Source of the DNA: Cavia porcellus
Taxonomy: Eukaryota > Chordata > Mammalia > Rodentia > Caviidae
Assembly: GCF_034190915.1 (NCBI RefSeq)
Contig: NW_026947485.1
Location: 133,316,337-133,380,336 of the forward strand
Direction: 5' to 3'
Length of the DNA stretch: 64,000 bases
Of this stretch, positions 1 through 12,460 are shown in pieces. Below the pieces are notes generated by a model that saw nothing but the letters and a program-made list of their open reading frames with translations, ran no database searches and was not told the origin of the DNA. The stretch's first letter is position 1. Each line of letters begins with the position of its first letter. Both the position numbers and the translations under genes were made by a program.

Positions 1-220
1 TTTTTCTATGCTTCTTTTCTCTTTTTCTATTTTCTTTAATATTCTCTATATTTGGAAAAATGAACAATATGCAATATAACAACCATTGTTAAATTTCATT
101 CTGTTTTGAAGACCTGTATAGTTATTGTTTTGAATCTGCTATTGTTGTTTATGCCTTTTGCTTTTTGTTTTGTCTGACTTTTCTCTTTTGTAAATAAAAA
201 AAGAAAAAAAGAAAAGAAAA
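1..220 (+). repeat. Possible 3'-end fragment of the ORF2-less L1 family
   Basis: A T-rich stretch with TGTTTTGAAGACCTGTATAG-like and CTTTTTGTTTTGTCTGA-like words resembles the sense strand of the 3' region of the L1-derived elements at 24.8, 35.4 and 13.0 kb. It ends with AAATAAAA followed by an A-rich tail around 195-220, as expected for the 3' terminus of a retroposed copy. The similarity is patchy, so the family assignment is an inference. The left edge is cut by the window. Confidence 0.4.
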
Positions 221-299
221 TATTTATATAAAAATGTACCTGGAAAATGAAACAATACACAACAAAATAACCTTAAAATAGCAAAGATATGTTTAAGGT

Positions 300-1080
300 T
301 GCTATTATAGATCTGCGCTGGACTGACAACTGGAGGTCAGCTTGTATCCCCAGCTCAACTGAATCCCCAAGTGCTAGGTGTGGAGGGCCCACCTGAGGAT
401 TGTTGCCAACAACATAAAAAAGAGATCTAGAGAGAAAGAAGCAGTGTTGTTGGTTCTCATTGTGTTATTTGTTCTCCTGGAGTGTCTTGTCATGTTGACT
501 TCCCTGATGTGAACTTGGCTGTTCTTATCACTGCAGGAACTTAGGACATTGTCATCACTGAGAATAGCTGCAGTGGGGGAGCTCTGCTCCTTACTTTGAG
601 CATCACTTCCTGGCTCCAAAGAGGAAGATAATGTGTTGCTCAAGCTCCTGGAAAAGCTTGTTGTGCTGGCTTCCTGATATGAACTTGGCTGTTATCATCA
701 GAGAAGCTCGGGACCTCATTGTCACTGAGGATGGCTGTGGTACTTTCCAGGGGAGCTCTGGTCCTGACTATGAGCATTGCTTTCTGGCTCTTGTGCAGAT
801 CCCTTAGCTTACTGGCACAGATCCTTCATCCTGCTATCATAAACTTTCTGGCTTCCACCGCTGAATGTTGGGCCTTCCCAGCACAGATCCACAGAATAGA
901 CTTGCATGAGATATTATTGTGGGGTCTGGGTCCCCAGTTGGACTGTTGGGGACATTGCCATGGGCTTGTTGGACTCATGCAGATCATTGCTGTGGGATTC
1001 AGGCCAGCATCAGATTCTTTGGGCCTGTAGTGTGTGGACAGACTTCTTGCACTCTTTGTATTTGACTCTTTGGATGACTA
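300..1080 (-). repeat. Unclassified interspersed repeat with internal tandem duplication
   Basis: On the minus strand this stretch is clearly related to plus-strand 19,083-19,560; both contain CCAGAAAGT-, TCCGTGCTGGGAAG/TCTGTGCTGGGAAG- and CCACAGCC(A/G)TCCTCAG-type words in the same order. Two neighbouring segments, about 500-640 and 665-800, are diverged copies of one another, giving a tandem unit of roughly 165-170 bp. Short translated stretches of the copies resemble each other, but stops and frameshifts prevent any intact product. It could be an LTR, part of an endogenous retroelement, or the relic of a small gene family. I do not recognise it. Confidence 0.6.
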
Positions 1081-1089
1081 TTATAAAAT

Positions 1090-3210
1090 AATCTTAAAAT
1101 AATTGGGTGTCCTCTAAAAAAAATAAAGAACAGAGATGAGGCTTTGTATATTAAAAGAGAAGAACATGATTTGTTTATTATCTCTGAGGAATCTTTAAAA
1201 CCTTCCTATTGAAAACTCTGAATCCTTTGGGGGTAAAATAGAATATGGGAAGAAGAGACCTGTAACAACAGAAATGAGCACACTTTGCAAAAAGATGCCC
1301 TATGGGAGACAGGAGGACAGGGATGGATACTGAGCATTTCTCCTGGAGCATTTTCAGGATGAGTAAGAAAGAGCTACAGGCCATTTTTTCTTTCCAAGTC
1401 AAATATTTATGCCAGAGTCCTGCCCCAAATTCTTATCCATCTAGGATATTTTCTTCCATTTTCCCTCTAAGACACTGGCTTTTAGATTGAAGCAGAGAAG
1501 CACTAATGCCCATTTCTCCATTTATCCTTTGAGAGCCTGCTGAAGATTTCACAAAAGAACCAACCTCGTTTCTGTAACAAGTTCTTCTGTATGTAAAAAG
1601 ACAAGAATAAACTTTAATCCGATTTATGATTGTCTCTCTTTCTCTGAGAATGTTACCCTTCTCAGAACTAGTTTTTCCTTTAATTTCAGTTGAATCTCTG
1701 ATGTATTATGGAAAGAAGAAAACGAAGTACCTAGATACTTGTTACTTCATAGATATGCTGATGGAATGATTTATAACGCAGTTAAATCCCAAGTCTTCGT
1801 GCTTAAAAAGAAAAAGGAAATACTCTATTGGGTTTTCTTGTAGTAAATTTCAGCTGAAATCTATTGCTTCCTTTCTTTAAAACTACAACTTCCTAACCAA
1901 TATTGCTGGAATAGATCATTTCTGCCCTCTCTCTTACAATGAGTGTGGAAAAGGGTCTGTACTTCAATGGGACATGCTGTAAGTGAGACCTGAAAAGTGT
2001 ATGTGCTTTTAGTTTCAACACTTTACTTAACACTGTTTACATTCAAAAATTTAACAGAAAACTGTGAATATATGCTATTGCATTTAGGGAATAAAAGAAA
2101 AATATTTCTATTGAAATTTAATCATAAGACAAACTGTAAATTTGGTCCTAAATGAAAATGGGATTATAATTTCTTTTGTATGCTGAAGGCTGTCCGACGT
2201 GAATGAAGCAAGCTTACAAACCATTCCTTTTGCCAGTGCCTTTTATGGCCCGGTCTTCCCTTTCCCTGATGAGTTTCTAATATTAAACACTGGAACTGAA
2301 GTTTCTCAAAGGAAAAGAAAAAGAAAATGGCGACAATACGTGTTCCTGTTCTTCCCTTCATTATTTTACTCTTTGTCAAAAGAGGGCAGATAAGGAGCTT
2401 GGGCTTCCAGATTGGCTTTACTCATCTCCTGTCCCGCACTTCATCGCAGCAAGAATGACGGGCACTGATCTGGAATCCGTCCTTGTGACTTTCCCTCCCT
2501 GGTATGTTTTGTGAGCATGCACACACATACCACAACTCCCATATGCCCAGTGAATACACGTAGGTAGACTATCAGAACAATGGAACAGCGGATCAGGGCG
2601 TGCCCGGCTTACACTGTTAGCATAGGAAGCAGGCTTTAAGGGCACCAGGAGAACGGTCACCAGCGAGAGACAGACATAAACCAAACAAAAGCAAACCAAA
2701 AAAAAAAATCCCTGCCTTGATGTTCACTCACAATTTTAAGTTTTACAATATTCTATCCTTAAAGAGCTATTTCCATTTCAACACTCATAGTTTTTCATGA
2801 CATTTGACAACACTAGTTACTTTATATTAAATAAGAGGATTTTATAATCTTCTCAGATATTAGGTTTTCTAAGCTAAGACTTTCAATTAGGGCTCCGAAA
2901 GCCAACGGTAACCATGTTCTTCACAATGTACAGGAAACTGAAGTCTTGCTTTTATTCTGGACACATTTTCTGCAGAGGAAAGTGATCTGAAACAAAACCC
3001 AGAAAGTTCTTTGCTAACAGCTTTCCATTATACCACATCCAGCTGCTAGGAATCCCTTATTATATCATAAAAAGGCTGGAGACTGATTTTCTTTTCCAAA
3101 AAGGACAGCAACTGTAAGATTTCTCAGAGTGGACGAGGGGTCTCTGGTTTCAAAATCACCTGGAGTGGATATTTTTTATAGAGAGCTTTGATCATCAAAC
3201 TATCCACCTG
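1090..3210. other. No recognisable feature
   Basis: AT-rich sequence without a supportable gene, RNA gene or transposon. The short reading frames here are what random sequence of this composition gives. Confidence 0.5.
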
Positions 3211-3215
3211 ACCCT

Positions 3216-3229
3216 GCAGTAGGGGGCGG
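3216..3229 (+). promoter_or_regulatory. Candidate CTCF core motif
   Basis: GCAGTAGGGGGCGG fits the 14-base CTCF core consensus CCASYAGRKGGCRS at 13 of 14 positions. It lies in a short GC-richer island, about 3,190-3,260, inside AT-rich DNA. Motif matches alone often do not bind, so occupancy is an inference. Confidence 0.35.
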
Positions 3230-3259
3230 CACATCTGCAAACTACTAGCGCCCCACAGA

Positions 3260-4245
3260 ATTCTGGCTCCCTCCACATATACATTCAGTGCAATCACTTA
3301 AACTGGAGGGGAAACACAACGGAGCCCATGGCACAGCTGACACTCTGCCACAAGTGTCTCATTTTGGATAAAATCAAAGTAGAAGACCTTATAATTAACC
3401 TCAAAAATTTATTAAAACCTGTAAACAACTTTCCTTCCACTCATCCATGTATCTCTTATTGCTTTTTTTTCTACAACATAAATAAATAAATCTTACATAA
3501 CATAGATATTGTTGTTTTAAGAGGCCACATTTTATTTAAATACTCTGGACATGATTTGGTTGGCACTGATACAGAGTGTCAGTAGAAAATCATGTAAGAC
3601 TGAGTGATGATGGCATTGAAATAAAATTCTCCTATGGAGAAGCTGGATTACATGATTAGACAATTCTGATTATTTAAAAGGCTTAAGAAACAAAATTTTG
3701 ATTATCTGGCTGCCTTTATACTGACCATAAAATTTTAAAAGCAGTCATTCCCTCTCGGCAGACACTGCTGAGCTGCCTTCAGAGCCAAGCAGATAGGAAT
3801 ACTAATACATCTCAAAGAGCTTTACCTCAAATGCAATTCAAAAGGAGAGTAAAGTTAGCAGCAGGGTTTTTTAATAGGGAGTAACTTTATGTGAGATGAT
3901 CTAATAAGCATACAATGTATTTCTAAAAGAAAAATACACCTTGAAACATTTTCAGTGACGTCATGCACTAAAACAAAATTTTATCTTGACATAAACAATT
4001 TGTGTCAATTAGATTTCATCATGGAGCTGTTGAGATATTGAGAATAAATGATTCAGATGGTGTGAGTTCTGGTTATCTAAATATCTGTTCATGTAAATGC
4101 CTACTTCGACTTCTTTGAACAGTGCTTCCTATTTCTGATGATTGTTGCCTTATGTCATTGTTATCAGATTCACTTCTCACTAAATCAAAAGCTCCCAAGT
4201 AAATAAGCATATCTTTGAAAATCTTCTAAAACCATAGCCTAACAA
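3260..4245. other. No recognisable feature
   Basis: AT-rich single-copy-looking sequence. No gene or repeat was recognised. Confidence 0.4.
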
Positions 4246-4250
4246 GGGCA

Positions 4251-4307
4251 CTATATATACTATATATATAGTATATATAGTATATATAGTATATATATAA
4301 ACTATAT
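4251..4307. repeat. (TA)-rich microsatellite
   Basis: An array built on GTATATATA-type units, self-complementary throughout and likely to extrude hairpins. Confidence 0.9.
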
Positions 4308-4319
4308 AAACTCTTGCTC

Positions 4320-4880
4320 AGATGAAAAGACCAGTGTGCTATCCAAAACTTGTCAAAAGGCTTCATTCTGCTATAAAAATGAAAAATGCTTTTGACTTTA
4401 ATAATCTAGCTTCCTTATGGATATGATGCTTGCTCATGTTAAGAAGCTTGCCACCATGATAGAGCTAACATATTCTCATTTTACAAACAGAAACCATGAC
4501 TGCACTGCCTCTGGCTGCTTTCCTATGGTTAGCTCTTATTGGCTGCTTCACACTGCAAGATCCACACTACCAGTGAACAAGATGAGCCCTGCCTGCCCCA
4601 ACTGTGTGTTCTACTGTAGGAAACTAATGAAAGAAAAGAAAGCAATGTACATGACATTAAAAAATTATAAATCATTATAGCATAAATGAGAAACTATAAT
4701 AAAAAGTAAAGCTACAAGAGACCCTGCTTTGCATAGCACAATTAGGAAGAGATTCCCAGAGCATGCGTTATTTAATTGAGTCCTAAAAGATGATAAGACC
4801 ATAGTCCTATGAAGAAATGAAGAGAATGGGAAAGAACTTGGCATCCCTGGGAAGTATTCAACTTCGTGCTTTCCTGAAGA
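4320..4880. other. No recognisable feature
   Basis: Two overlapping-looking small frames occur here, but neither has recognisable domains. I see no repeat. Confidence 0.35.
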
Positions 4881-4884
4881 AGGA

Positions 4885-4985
4885 GAGTGAAAGGGAGAGA
4901 GAGGAGAGAGAGGGAGAGAGAGGAGGGAAGAGGGAAAGAGAAGAGGGAGAGGGAGGAGAGAGAGAGAGAGGAGGAAAAGGGAGAC
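4885..4985 (+). repeat. Purine-rich (GGAGA)n low-complexity tract
   Basis: An almost uninterrupted run of G and A on the plus strand. Reading frames translated through it (Arg/Glu-rich or Ser/Leu-rich) are artefacts of composition. Confidence 0.9.
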
Positions 4986-5449
4986 GAAGCTGAAGGGGGA
5001 AGTGGAAACCAAGCAAATATTCAGAAGCCTGATCATTGGACACTTGGAATAGCAAAAATAAAAGTTTTCAAAGGCTGATTTAAGGAACAGAAACTGCTTG
5101 TACATTTTTGAATATTTACATAGAATAAGAACCATTTCGTCAAAGGGTTCTCTACTCTTTCATTAAAGTATGCAGAGGTCAAAGTTCGCCTTCACCACCT
5201 GCAGACCCCTGTCCCCGGTGAGCCCTGTGCCTGCAGGCCAACCTGGTCCGGCTCTCCTGGAGCTCAGCCGCGTGCCCACAGGGTGCTGAATGCCTGTTCA
5301 CCACTGCTTCAGCAGCACATTCTTAAGTATGCATCAACTGTGCTTCTCCCAAGTTATATCTACTTCTATTGATTCTCACTGTTTCTGTCAATTTTCGTAA
5401 TGTTTACCATAATGTACCCACTTTCACTGCGTTGGTTTTGTTTATTTAC

Positions 5450-5560
5450 TCTGGCTCCACCACCAGACCAGCTCTATGAGGACAGGAGCCATGTCTGACT
5501 GGGCACCACCAAATCATCGGTCCCCTACACAGAACCCGGCAGGGTTGAGTACAGGAAAGT
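5450..5560 (+). repeat. Possible L2 LINE 3'-end fragment
   Basis: The segment with CCAGACCAGCTCTATGAGG, GACAGGAGCC and CCTACACAGAACCCGGCA follows the order of the conserved 3' end of mammalian L2 elements. It is old and diverged. The GC-rich stretch just before it (5,175-5,300) is unassigned. Confidence 0.4.
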
Positions 5561-5899
5561 GTCTATGAACCTTCATTTCCACCATGAGAATATTCAAAGC
5601 AATTTAGATTACATTGAACACTTAGGCAGCTGTCATTGCTCCATCCTAATAAAAGGAAAAAAATTGTCTTCTGCTATTGTTCTACCAGACTCACATAGAA
5701 ACTTAGGGATTTTGTGTGTGACTTCATCAATAACCCAGCCTTTCTTCACCTGAATCTATCTTCCTTGTTTCCCTAGCCTGCGACAACAAATTTTACTAAT
5801 CAATTGTCTCAAAAAATCCCTAGGAATCCTGTGGTTGGCACCACAGGGATGTGAGAATGTGGGTGAAGGGTTAGGAAAACTAGAGCTTTCAAAGTTTCT

Positions 5900-6070
5900 A
5901 ATTAAAAGTTGGATGAACCTGGAGGATATTATGTTAAACAAACCAGGCAGAGAGACAAACACCGCATGATGGCACTCATACATGGACTCCAAAATATTGA
6001 TCTCAAAGAAGAGAACAGAATAATGGAGAGAGCAGTAGACCAAGGAAATCAGAAGTTGGAAATCTTCCAA
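5900..6070 (+). repeat. L1 LINE 3'-region fragment
   Basis: The words TTGGATGAACCTGGAGGA, TATTATGTTAAACAAACCAG and ATGGACTCCAAAATATTGA are characteristic of the end of ORF2 and the 3' UTR of mammalian L1. The open frame running through 5,909-6,316 is explained by this fragment plus flanking sequence and is not a gene. Confidence 0.7.
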
Positions 6071-6829
6071 CAACATGAATACAAATTGGAATCCCCATTC
6101 TACTCAAATAAAGCAGCCATGCTTTTCAAGAACATTGTGTTCTTCCCCAAACTAAGATCAAAAAGAAAGATGAACAGGAAGCACTGCTCTCTCAAGGCAC
6201 CTGACTTCTCAGGCTTTTATGACAGAACGAGAAAAACAGATACGGTTATTCTCCAACAATTATTTTATAATTTTCAACCAATTATTATAGAAGCCAAATT
6301 TTTACTACAACAATAATGAATTCTTCACAGACTTACCTATTTCATTAAACTAATTTACGTATCAAAAGCTTTAAAATGAACAGGTAAAATGCACATGGAT
6401 TTTTTGCATAATAACTGGAAAAGTCCATCCTGTAGAAAGTGAACGTATATTCTATGTGGTCATATATTTTCTTGTATGTAATCAGTATTCAAAACTATGA
6501 TAAAATAAAAGAATGTTTGAACATTTCACAAAGAAACTAAGAATCTAGTAATTTTCAGGTTAGCTAATGTGTTTTAGAAATATATGCGTTTTTAATTTGT
6601 TCTGCAAATCAGTATGACTTGTTCTCTTTGTGCATTGTTTTCGTTTTTTTCCTCTTTGTGTATTGTAACAAATTACAGCATACAAGTATGTCTACTGCTG
6701 CAAATATTTTTGGATATTTTGTTGTTGTTGTTAATTTTCATAGTAATAATTCTGACCAAAAATTAGAAAATAATTTTCACATACAAATAAGCTATGTTTA
6801 TTGACTCGTAACAAATCAGCATACAAATA

Positions 6830-7104
6830 TAATGGGCTAAAGGACAGCCACCCAGTGAGGGTGGCACACATATGTGATCCCAGCATTCTGGAAGACTGAG
6901 GCAGGAGGACAGAGTTTTCAAACCTAGCCTGTCAGGGGTGGGGATATAGCTCAGCGTGCCTGCCTGATAAGCGTTTGAGTTTGAGCTCTGGTACCAAAAA
7001 AAAAAAAAAAAAAAAAAAAAATTCAAACCCAGCCTGTTCAACTTACCTCAAAGACTTATCTCAAAATAAAAAATAAAACGGGCAGGGGCCATAGCTCAGC
7101 ACAG

Positions 7105-7105
<1 letters not shown>
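6830..7105 (+). repeat. B1-dID composite SINE, split by an ID insertion
   Basis: A degenerate B1 left part (GTGATCCCAGCATTCTGG, GACTGAGGCAGGAGGA) is interrupted at about 6,920. It resumes at about 7,021 with AACCCAGCCTGTTCAACTTA and the B1 3' end, then an ID-type head (GGGCAGGGGCCATAGCTCAG) that runs into a CA microsatellite. The arrangement of 7SL-derived and tRNA-derived halves matches the B1-dID class of non-murid rodents. Confidence 0.7.
6926..7021 (+). mobile_element. ID-type tRNA-derived SINE nested in the B1-dID
   Basis: GGTGGGGATATAGCTCAGC carries the A-box-like start of ID elements. GAGTTTGAGCTCTGGTACC is the B-box side, followed by 25-27 adenines. Flanking direct repeats, TTCAAACCTAGCCTGTCA before and TTCAAACCCAGCCTGTTCA after, fit a target-site duplication that has since gained a few substitutions. 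The insertion therefore postdates the host SINE. Confidence 0.75.

Positions 7106-7139
<34 letters not shown>
7106..7139 (+). repeat. (CA)n microsatellite
   Basis: About 17 uninterrupted CA repeats replace the tail of the preceding ID half. Confidence 0.95.
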
Positions 7140-7140
<1 letters not shown>

Positions 7141-7141
<1 letters not shown>

Positions 7142-10100
7142 ACAATGATTTCCTGTATAGATGCTTTCAGATACAGTGCTGAATGAAAATGTAACAAAAT
7201 TCCTTCAGCTATCAACTTCCTAGGAAGGTCTTGATTTAAGTATTTTTATCTCTGCAACTTCTGATGTTCTTCTTCTTTTGCTTGTGGAACATTTTCAAAT
7301 AATATTGACTTCAAAATTCATCACTGTTATGCTTTAATTTTTTTAGCAGAAACAAGCAGGTCAAGATGTGTAACTGCTAACAAGTCCACTCTCGTGTCAG
7401 CACCACATAGATGACTGATGGTAATTAGTTGCAATTCAGGAATTCTGAGGTATAAAAAGTGCCTTAAAGGATGAGTTGAAGGGTAGTGCAGAAGGACTTC
7501 TTAAAGTTACATGAAGCATGGGGGCCTGCAGAAAGTTTTTCTTTGTAATTTAATAGCCAAAAACCTGAAAGGAAAATATCCATGTGACCTTCACAAGCCT
7601 ATCTGATGTATTTTACTTAGTTGGTAATAATTTGATTTGAACAGTATTAACTGCTAATAAGGTATAAAAGAAATCTCCCAAGGATGCTGTTTTACATGAT
7701 AAAATAACATTTGGAAAGCAGAGTCAAAGCTCAAGGTGAAAAGACAAGAACAAGTGAACTTTAGAAAATCAGTATCTTTTCTCCTAAACTAATTGGCCAT
7801 ACTTCATATTGAACCATGAACAATGCCGTGATTGGAGTTACATTTCTTAATGAAGTTTCTCTCCAATTATTATTCAATTGTGAAGAAAAATTACACATAA
7901 TCATGAAAAATTTAAAAAATGTTGCTGGTTCAAGGCACTGATACCTTCAAACACTTTAGTAATACTTTTACTTAACTAGATAATCACAACATAACTATCC
8001 AAATCAGGAAGTAAGAGACACATTCTGCTTATCTTCCCACCATATTTGTGGTTTGCCAACAGTCTTAGTATCTTTTACATTAAGATGCTACATTGCATTC
8101 ACTTGTCTTGTTTTTAATGTCTGTTTCTCTAGAACTATTTCTCAGTCTGTACTTGACTTTTATGATCTTCACATTTTTAAAAATCAGAGGCTAGTTATTT
8201 TATAAATGACTTGCAAGTTGGATTTTTCTAAGTTTTCTTCTTATGGAGAGCTTCAAATTATCCATCCTGGCAGGAATATTTAGAAACGATGTTGTTTCCC
8301 TTCATAATCACTAAACGATATTGTGAGGGAGCCTTTTGAACTATACGAAGGTCTCACTTATTCTATTTTCAATTTGTTCATTTATATTAGCATCAACTAA
8401 CACTTTCTAATTTTATTTCATGATTTGCATTCATCGTTATCTTTGTTCTAATCCTCTGGTTTTCCTAATCTGGTCAGTGGCAGTGACTTCCAGCTGGATC
8501 CTGCATCCTTTTATTATGATCCTGTAGTTCTCCGAGTACTTACATGCTTTATGGTACAAGACATCCCAGCATCATCTTATTGTTTCCTTGCCCTTACCTT
8601 CAAATCTGCCTGCCTCTCCGTGGAGACTGGTACTCTGAAATCAAGATCTGCACACAGGTCAAGGTCTGTCTCAGTTTCCTCCTTTGCTCTTCCCCTCCGA
8701 TGGTGCTGTGACTCAGTTGTCTAATAAGACAAAGAAGAGAAGAGGCACAGGAAGAGGCAAGGAAAGGAGATCGATGGTGAGACAAGACAATTTGCACCAG
8801 ATTTGGTGGTGGAAAGTTGTGAGTGCTACTTACAGAATAACTGTCATTTTACCCTAACTCAGAAAATTGTATTGCAATTTTATATAACAACACTATTTGA
8901 AGTAACTCATGTTTAGCAAATTACATGTCAAACTGATTATTTCCTAAGAGGACAGAGTTTTTTACGTTTATACAAACGTAAGTTATATAGTACGTTCACA
9001 TACAGAAAATCCAGTGCAGGAGTAAAGAAATAATTTGGAGACTGTAAGACAAAAACATTTCAAATTAAGCAGATATTAACAAAAGGGGAGGGTTACTTTG
9101 CCAAGAGTAACCAGATAATTGCTTTAGTTCTCCCTTTGTGAAGTGTTCTTTACACTAAAATGTCTTCACTATTCTATTAAGAGCAATTATCCCTTAATAC
9201 AGGCTCTAACAATTTGTAGTACAAATATTTTCCTCCAATCTAAAATTATAGGCACTTAAGGATTCTAAAAACCAATTTTAGAGCAAAAGAAAATAATATT
9301 GCAAATGCATTGCCACTAAGGGCAGCCCATGTGTTTAATTTCTGGGCAGAAAATGCAAATAATTTTTATAGTTATTTATGGCTTGGGATGAAAAGTACAA
9401 GAATTATGACCATTTGTTGGCCAGCTATGCAGGGATGTTAGCTACAGTGTGGCATATTAGAATCTGACTTTTTAGCCAGAACAAATGCACTCCTTTCTCC
9501 CCACCAAAAATCAAAAACAAAAAAAAATACACACAAACATTTCACATCTGGTAAGTCTTTCTTTCAAGAGCATAACATCACCCTATCAGGTAAACAATCT
9601 CTAGAAGAATCTTCATGATAATGGGCAGGTATTTTTTTAATGATTTTTCCCAACTTTTTCTACGCTGAATCGTTTATCATTATACCTACTATAAATACAA
9701 TTTGTTGCTACAGCCTTTGGTTGCTAAGAGAAAATTGTGCAGGTTAAGAGAAAGAAAGAGGCACAGAAGAGGAGAAATAATATATTTTAGTGTCCTCTGT
9801 GACGTGAAATTAATAGAGAAATATATTAAATCCTAACTCTTCAGTGATCATAGGCCAGTAGCTTGGAAGTTATGGAAAACATCGGGCACTCAGAGTGAGG
9901 AGACCAGGTGAGGTGGCTCCCTTACTGAGAAGCAGACGGCCTCATTCTCTGTACACAGAGTTCACTCAAACCTGCTTTCATATCCACAGCTACATGTATT
10001 AACACATAGGCACCAGAGAGCCCCACAGCCAGAGGTCATGTCCAATTCTTCCGTTTCCTGAGACTCCTCTGGCCCAGTAGCGAGACACAGGGGTGATTTC

Positions 10101-10405
10101 TGCAGTGTTACTGACTCATTGAAAATTGGGAGGTGGTGGATAAGTGCGTCTCTGTCTTATCTCTACCTGGACAGCTCTAAGACATACTTCAAAAAGCTCC
10201 TTAAAAATTTCCTTAAGAGGTTCCAAGCGATTACGACCTGTGGACCATCCTGATGATGCCCCCTGGCTCTAGCACTTCTTTCTTTCATATTTTCTCTCAC
10301 AACACTTACACCTGATACCTTGGATCACAGTTCCAAGTAAATGACTCAAGCTTTTAACTCAGGCACTATTTTCAAGCAAACCTAGACCAAGATATAAGTC
10401 AAAAT
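7141..10405. other. No recognisable feature
   Basis: More than 3 kb of AT-rich sequence with no supportable coding region and no repeat I can name. Short frames such as that on the minus strand at 8,600-8,797 show no domain. Confidence 0.4.
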
Positions 10406-10410
10406 GTCAA

Positions 10411-10575
10411 CTAAAGCCAGGCGTGGTGGTACATGCCTGTAATTCCAGCACTTGGGAAGTCGAGGCAGAAAGGTTGTCATGAGTTTGAAACAACCCTGGG
10501 CTACATAGAGTTCAAGGAAACCTGAACATAGCAAGACCATGTCTGAAATAAAAACAAAAACAAAAACAAAAAAGT
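10411..10575 (+). mobile_element. B1 SINE
   Basis: AGCCAGGCGTGGTGGTACAT, CCTGTAATTCCAGCACTTGG and a GGCTACATAGAGTTCAAGG-type 3' half define a B1 element (7SL RNA-derived). It ends in an (ACAAAA)n-type tail. It is among the least diverged B1 copies here. Confidence 0.9.
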
Positions 10576-11860
10576 TTTTAAAAATTGAACTTAGAAATGG
10601 ACATAAATCAGAGCACCACATTTTTTAAAAAGTGGTGCAATATTTTCAAAGAAGAACTCAAAAGAAAATATGTGGCCTTAAGTACCTGTGCAAGATAACA
10701 AAGAGAATGAAAATAAGAACTAAGCTTTGAATTTAAACAGAAATCTAGAAAAGAAGTAGCCAAGCAAACCCAGAGAAAATGTCAAAAAGTAATAAAATTA
10801 ATAAAATAAAAAATTAATTATAAAGAAAACATAAAAGCAGGCAAAACAAAAATAGTTAATAGTAGTAGGAAAATACTAATAGTAGTAAAAAGGAACAATC
10901 TAAAGCTCTCTTTGAAAAAAACTAAAGTATATAAACTTCTGGAGTGTGTATTTAAATCTTATTAAGCACTTAAAGGTTAAATACTAAGTGCACTACCACT
11001 GTTTTAGTTCATTCTTTCAGAAAAGAAAATGAATGTCCCCGGTGTATATTGAACTCAAAAAAAAAAAGAAATCATGGTGGCAAAAAGATAGGCCATGTTT
11101 CCTATGCCCTTTCTGTGTCTGATGCCTGAATTTACTGGGATTTATCCGCATATCCTGGGAAGCCTTCTCTTTTAACTTCTAACCTTATGGTGTATATGAC
11201 TGTGAGTGTGTATGCATTGCTTTCTGGAAAACTCACTTTTTAATCTTTAAGAACAAATTTTTATGATAAATTATTTTCCATTCTTTTCCTCTAGTTTAGT
11301 GAGACACTTTTCCTGTTCTTTAACAAATGACTCCCAATACAGAAGAGCCCGGGGAAGACACAATTGTTGTTGCTTGACCATCTTGTATCAGGCAATACAC
11401 AGACTTAACAGATACAATCAAACAAGACGGTATTGCTTTCTGTGGGCTAAATGATTAGATACTAGGCATCTTTTGCTTTTACTATCTTTGAATCACCACT
11501 TAATTCAAATATATCACAATATTTTTCAAATCATCTGGAGTCTGAAATTGTTGATGAATTTATGCTAATAATGACAGAACACAGTTACCAAATTTAAGCC
11601 AGTGTGTGTCTGAAGATTGAAAATACATATATATTTTCTGTCTGAGGTCATTAAAACAAACATGATAAATTGCTTCTCTTTCACTACTCAATCCCATTCT
11701 TGCAACATTTGAAAGTGAAACAATATGAACACTGAGATTAGTAACATTCAAAAATAAAGTCATTATTTTGAATTTCTTATTCAAATTCAAAAGCCAAAAG
11801 ATGAGCAAAACTGGGAACCTTAGGCTAGAAGAGATGTTGAACTATGTATAGTCCTGAAAG
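10576..11860. other. No recognisable feature
   Basis: A-rich, then ordinary AT-rich DNA. Nothing supportable was seen. Confidence 0.4.
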
Positions 11861-11869
11861 TTTCTTTGT

Positions 11870-11980
11870 TATTAAAGAGCAAACTGAGGCTCCCAGGAGC
11901 AACATGAATTCCTTGCTAGTTAGTGTAAGAACTGGGATTTCAACATGATTCAATGATCCTCACTTAGTATTTGTTCTATA
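11870..11980 (-). repeat. Possible MIR SINE fragment
   Basis: The order AAACTGAGGCTCCCAGGAG, then CTTGCTAGTTAGTGTAAGAA, then CTGGGATTTCAAC matches the reverse-oriented core of MIR. It is an old mammalian-wide SINE and heavily diverged. Confidence 0.45.
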
Positions 11981-12179
11981 ATACACGTGTCACCTTGAGA
12001 CCGTGAGGTTAAGTCAGTGAAAGTGAACCTATGGCACACCTGTTGTTTTTCTCTTATGAAAAAAGTTGTTAATGCATGAGTTATTTTTTCTAAACTAAAA
12101 CCTCAGTATTCAGCTTTAACTATAGCTTTGGCACTTTTCGAAAATAAATAGATTTTGGATTGTGCTTTGGACACAAGTC

Positions 12180-12460
12180 TCTAAAAGTTGCACCATCACT
12201 ACTAAGTAAAATGAATCACACACACAGATTTAAAAAAACTCACATGACTTCTCTTATATGAGAACCCCAAAGTAAAACAGAGAGCAGAATAAAGATAGAC
12301 AGTAGGAGGAATAAAACAGATCTTTCTCAAAGGGGACAAGATGGAGAGATGAGGAATGGCAGAGAGAAAGGGGATAAAAAGGAAATAAGATGAATTATGT
12401 ACATGGAGCAACTGTCCACAAAGACTATAAACATCACTTACTGATTAAAAAAAAGAATTT
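12180..12460 (+). repeat. Possible L1 3'-UTR fragment
   Basis: CACATGACTTCTCTTATATG, AAGGGGACAAGATGGAGAG and the A-rich end resemble the 3' UTR of older L1 families in the sense orientation. There is no coding content. Confidence 0.4.

Noticed and set aside
5909..6316. 135-codon plus-strand frame
   Set aside because: Its first part is an L1 3'-end fragment; the rest is flanking AT-rich DNA.
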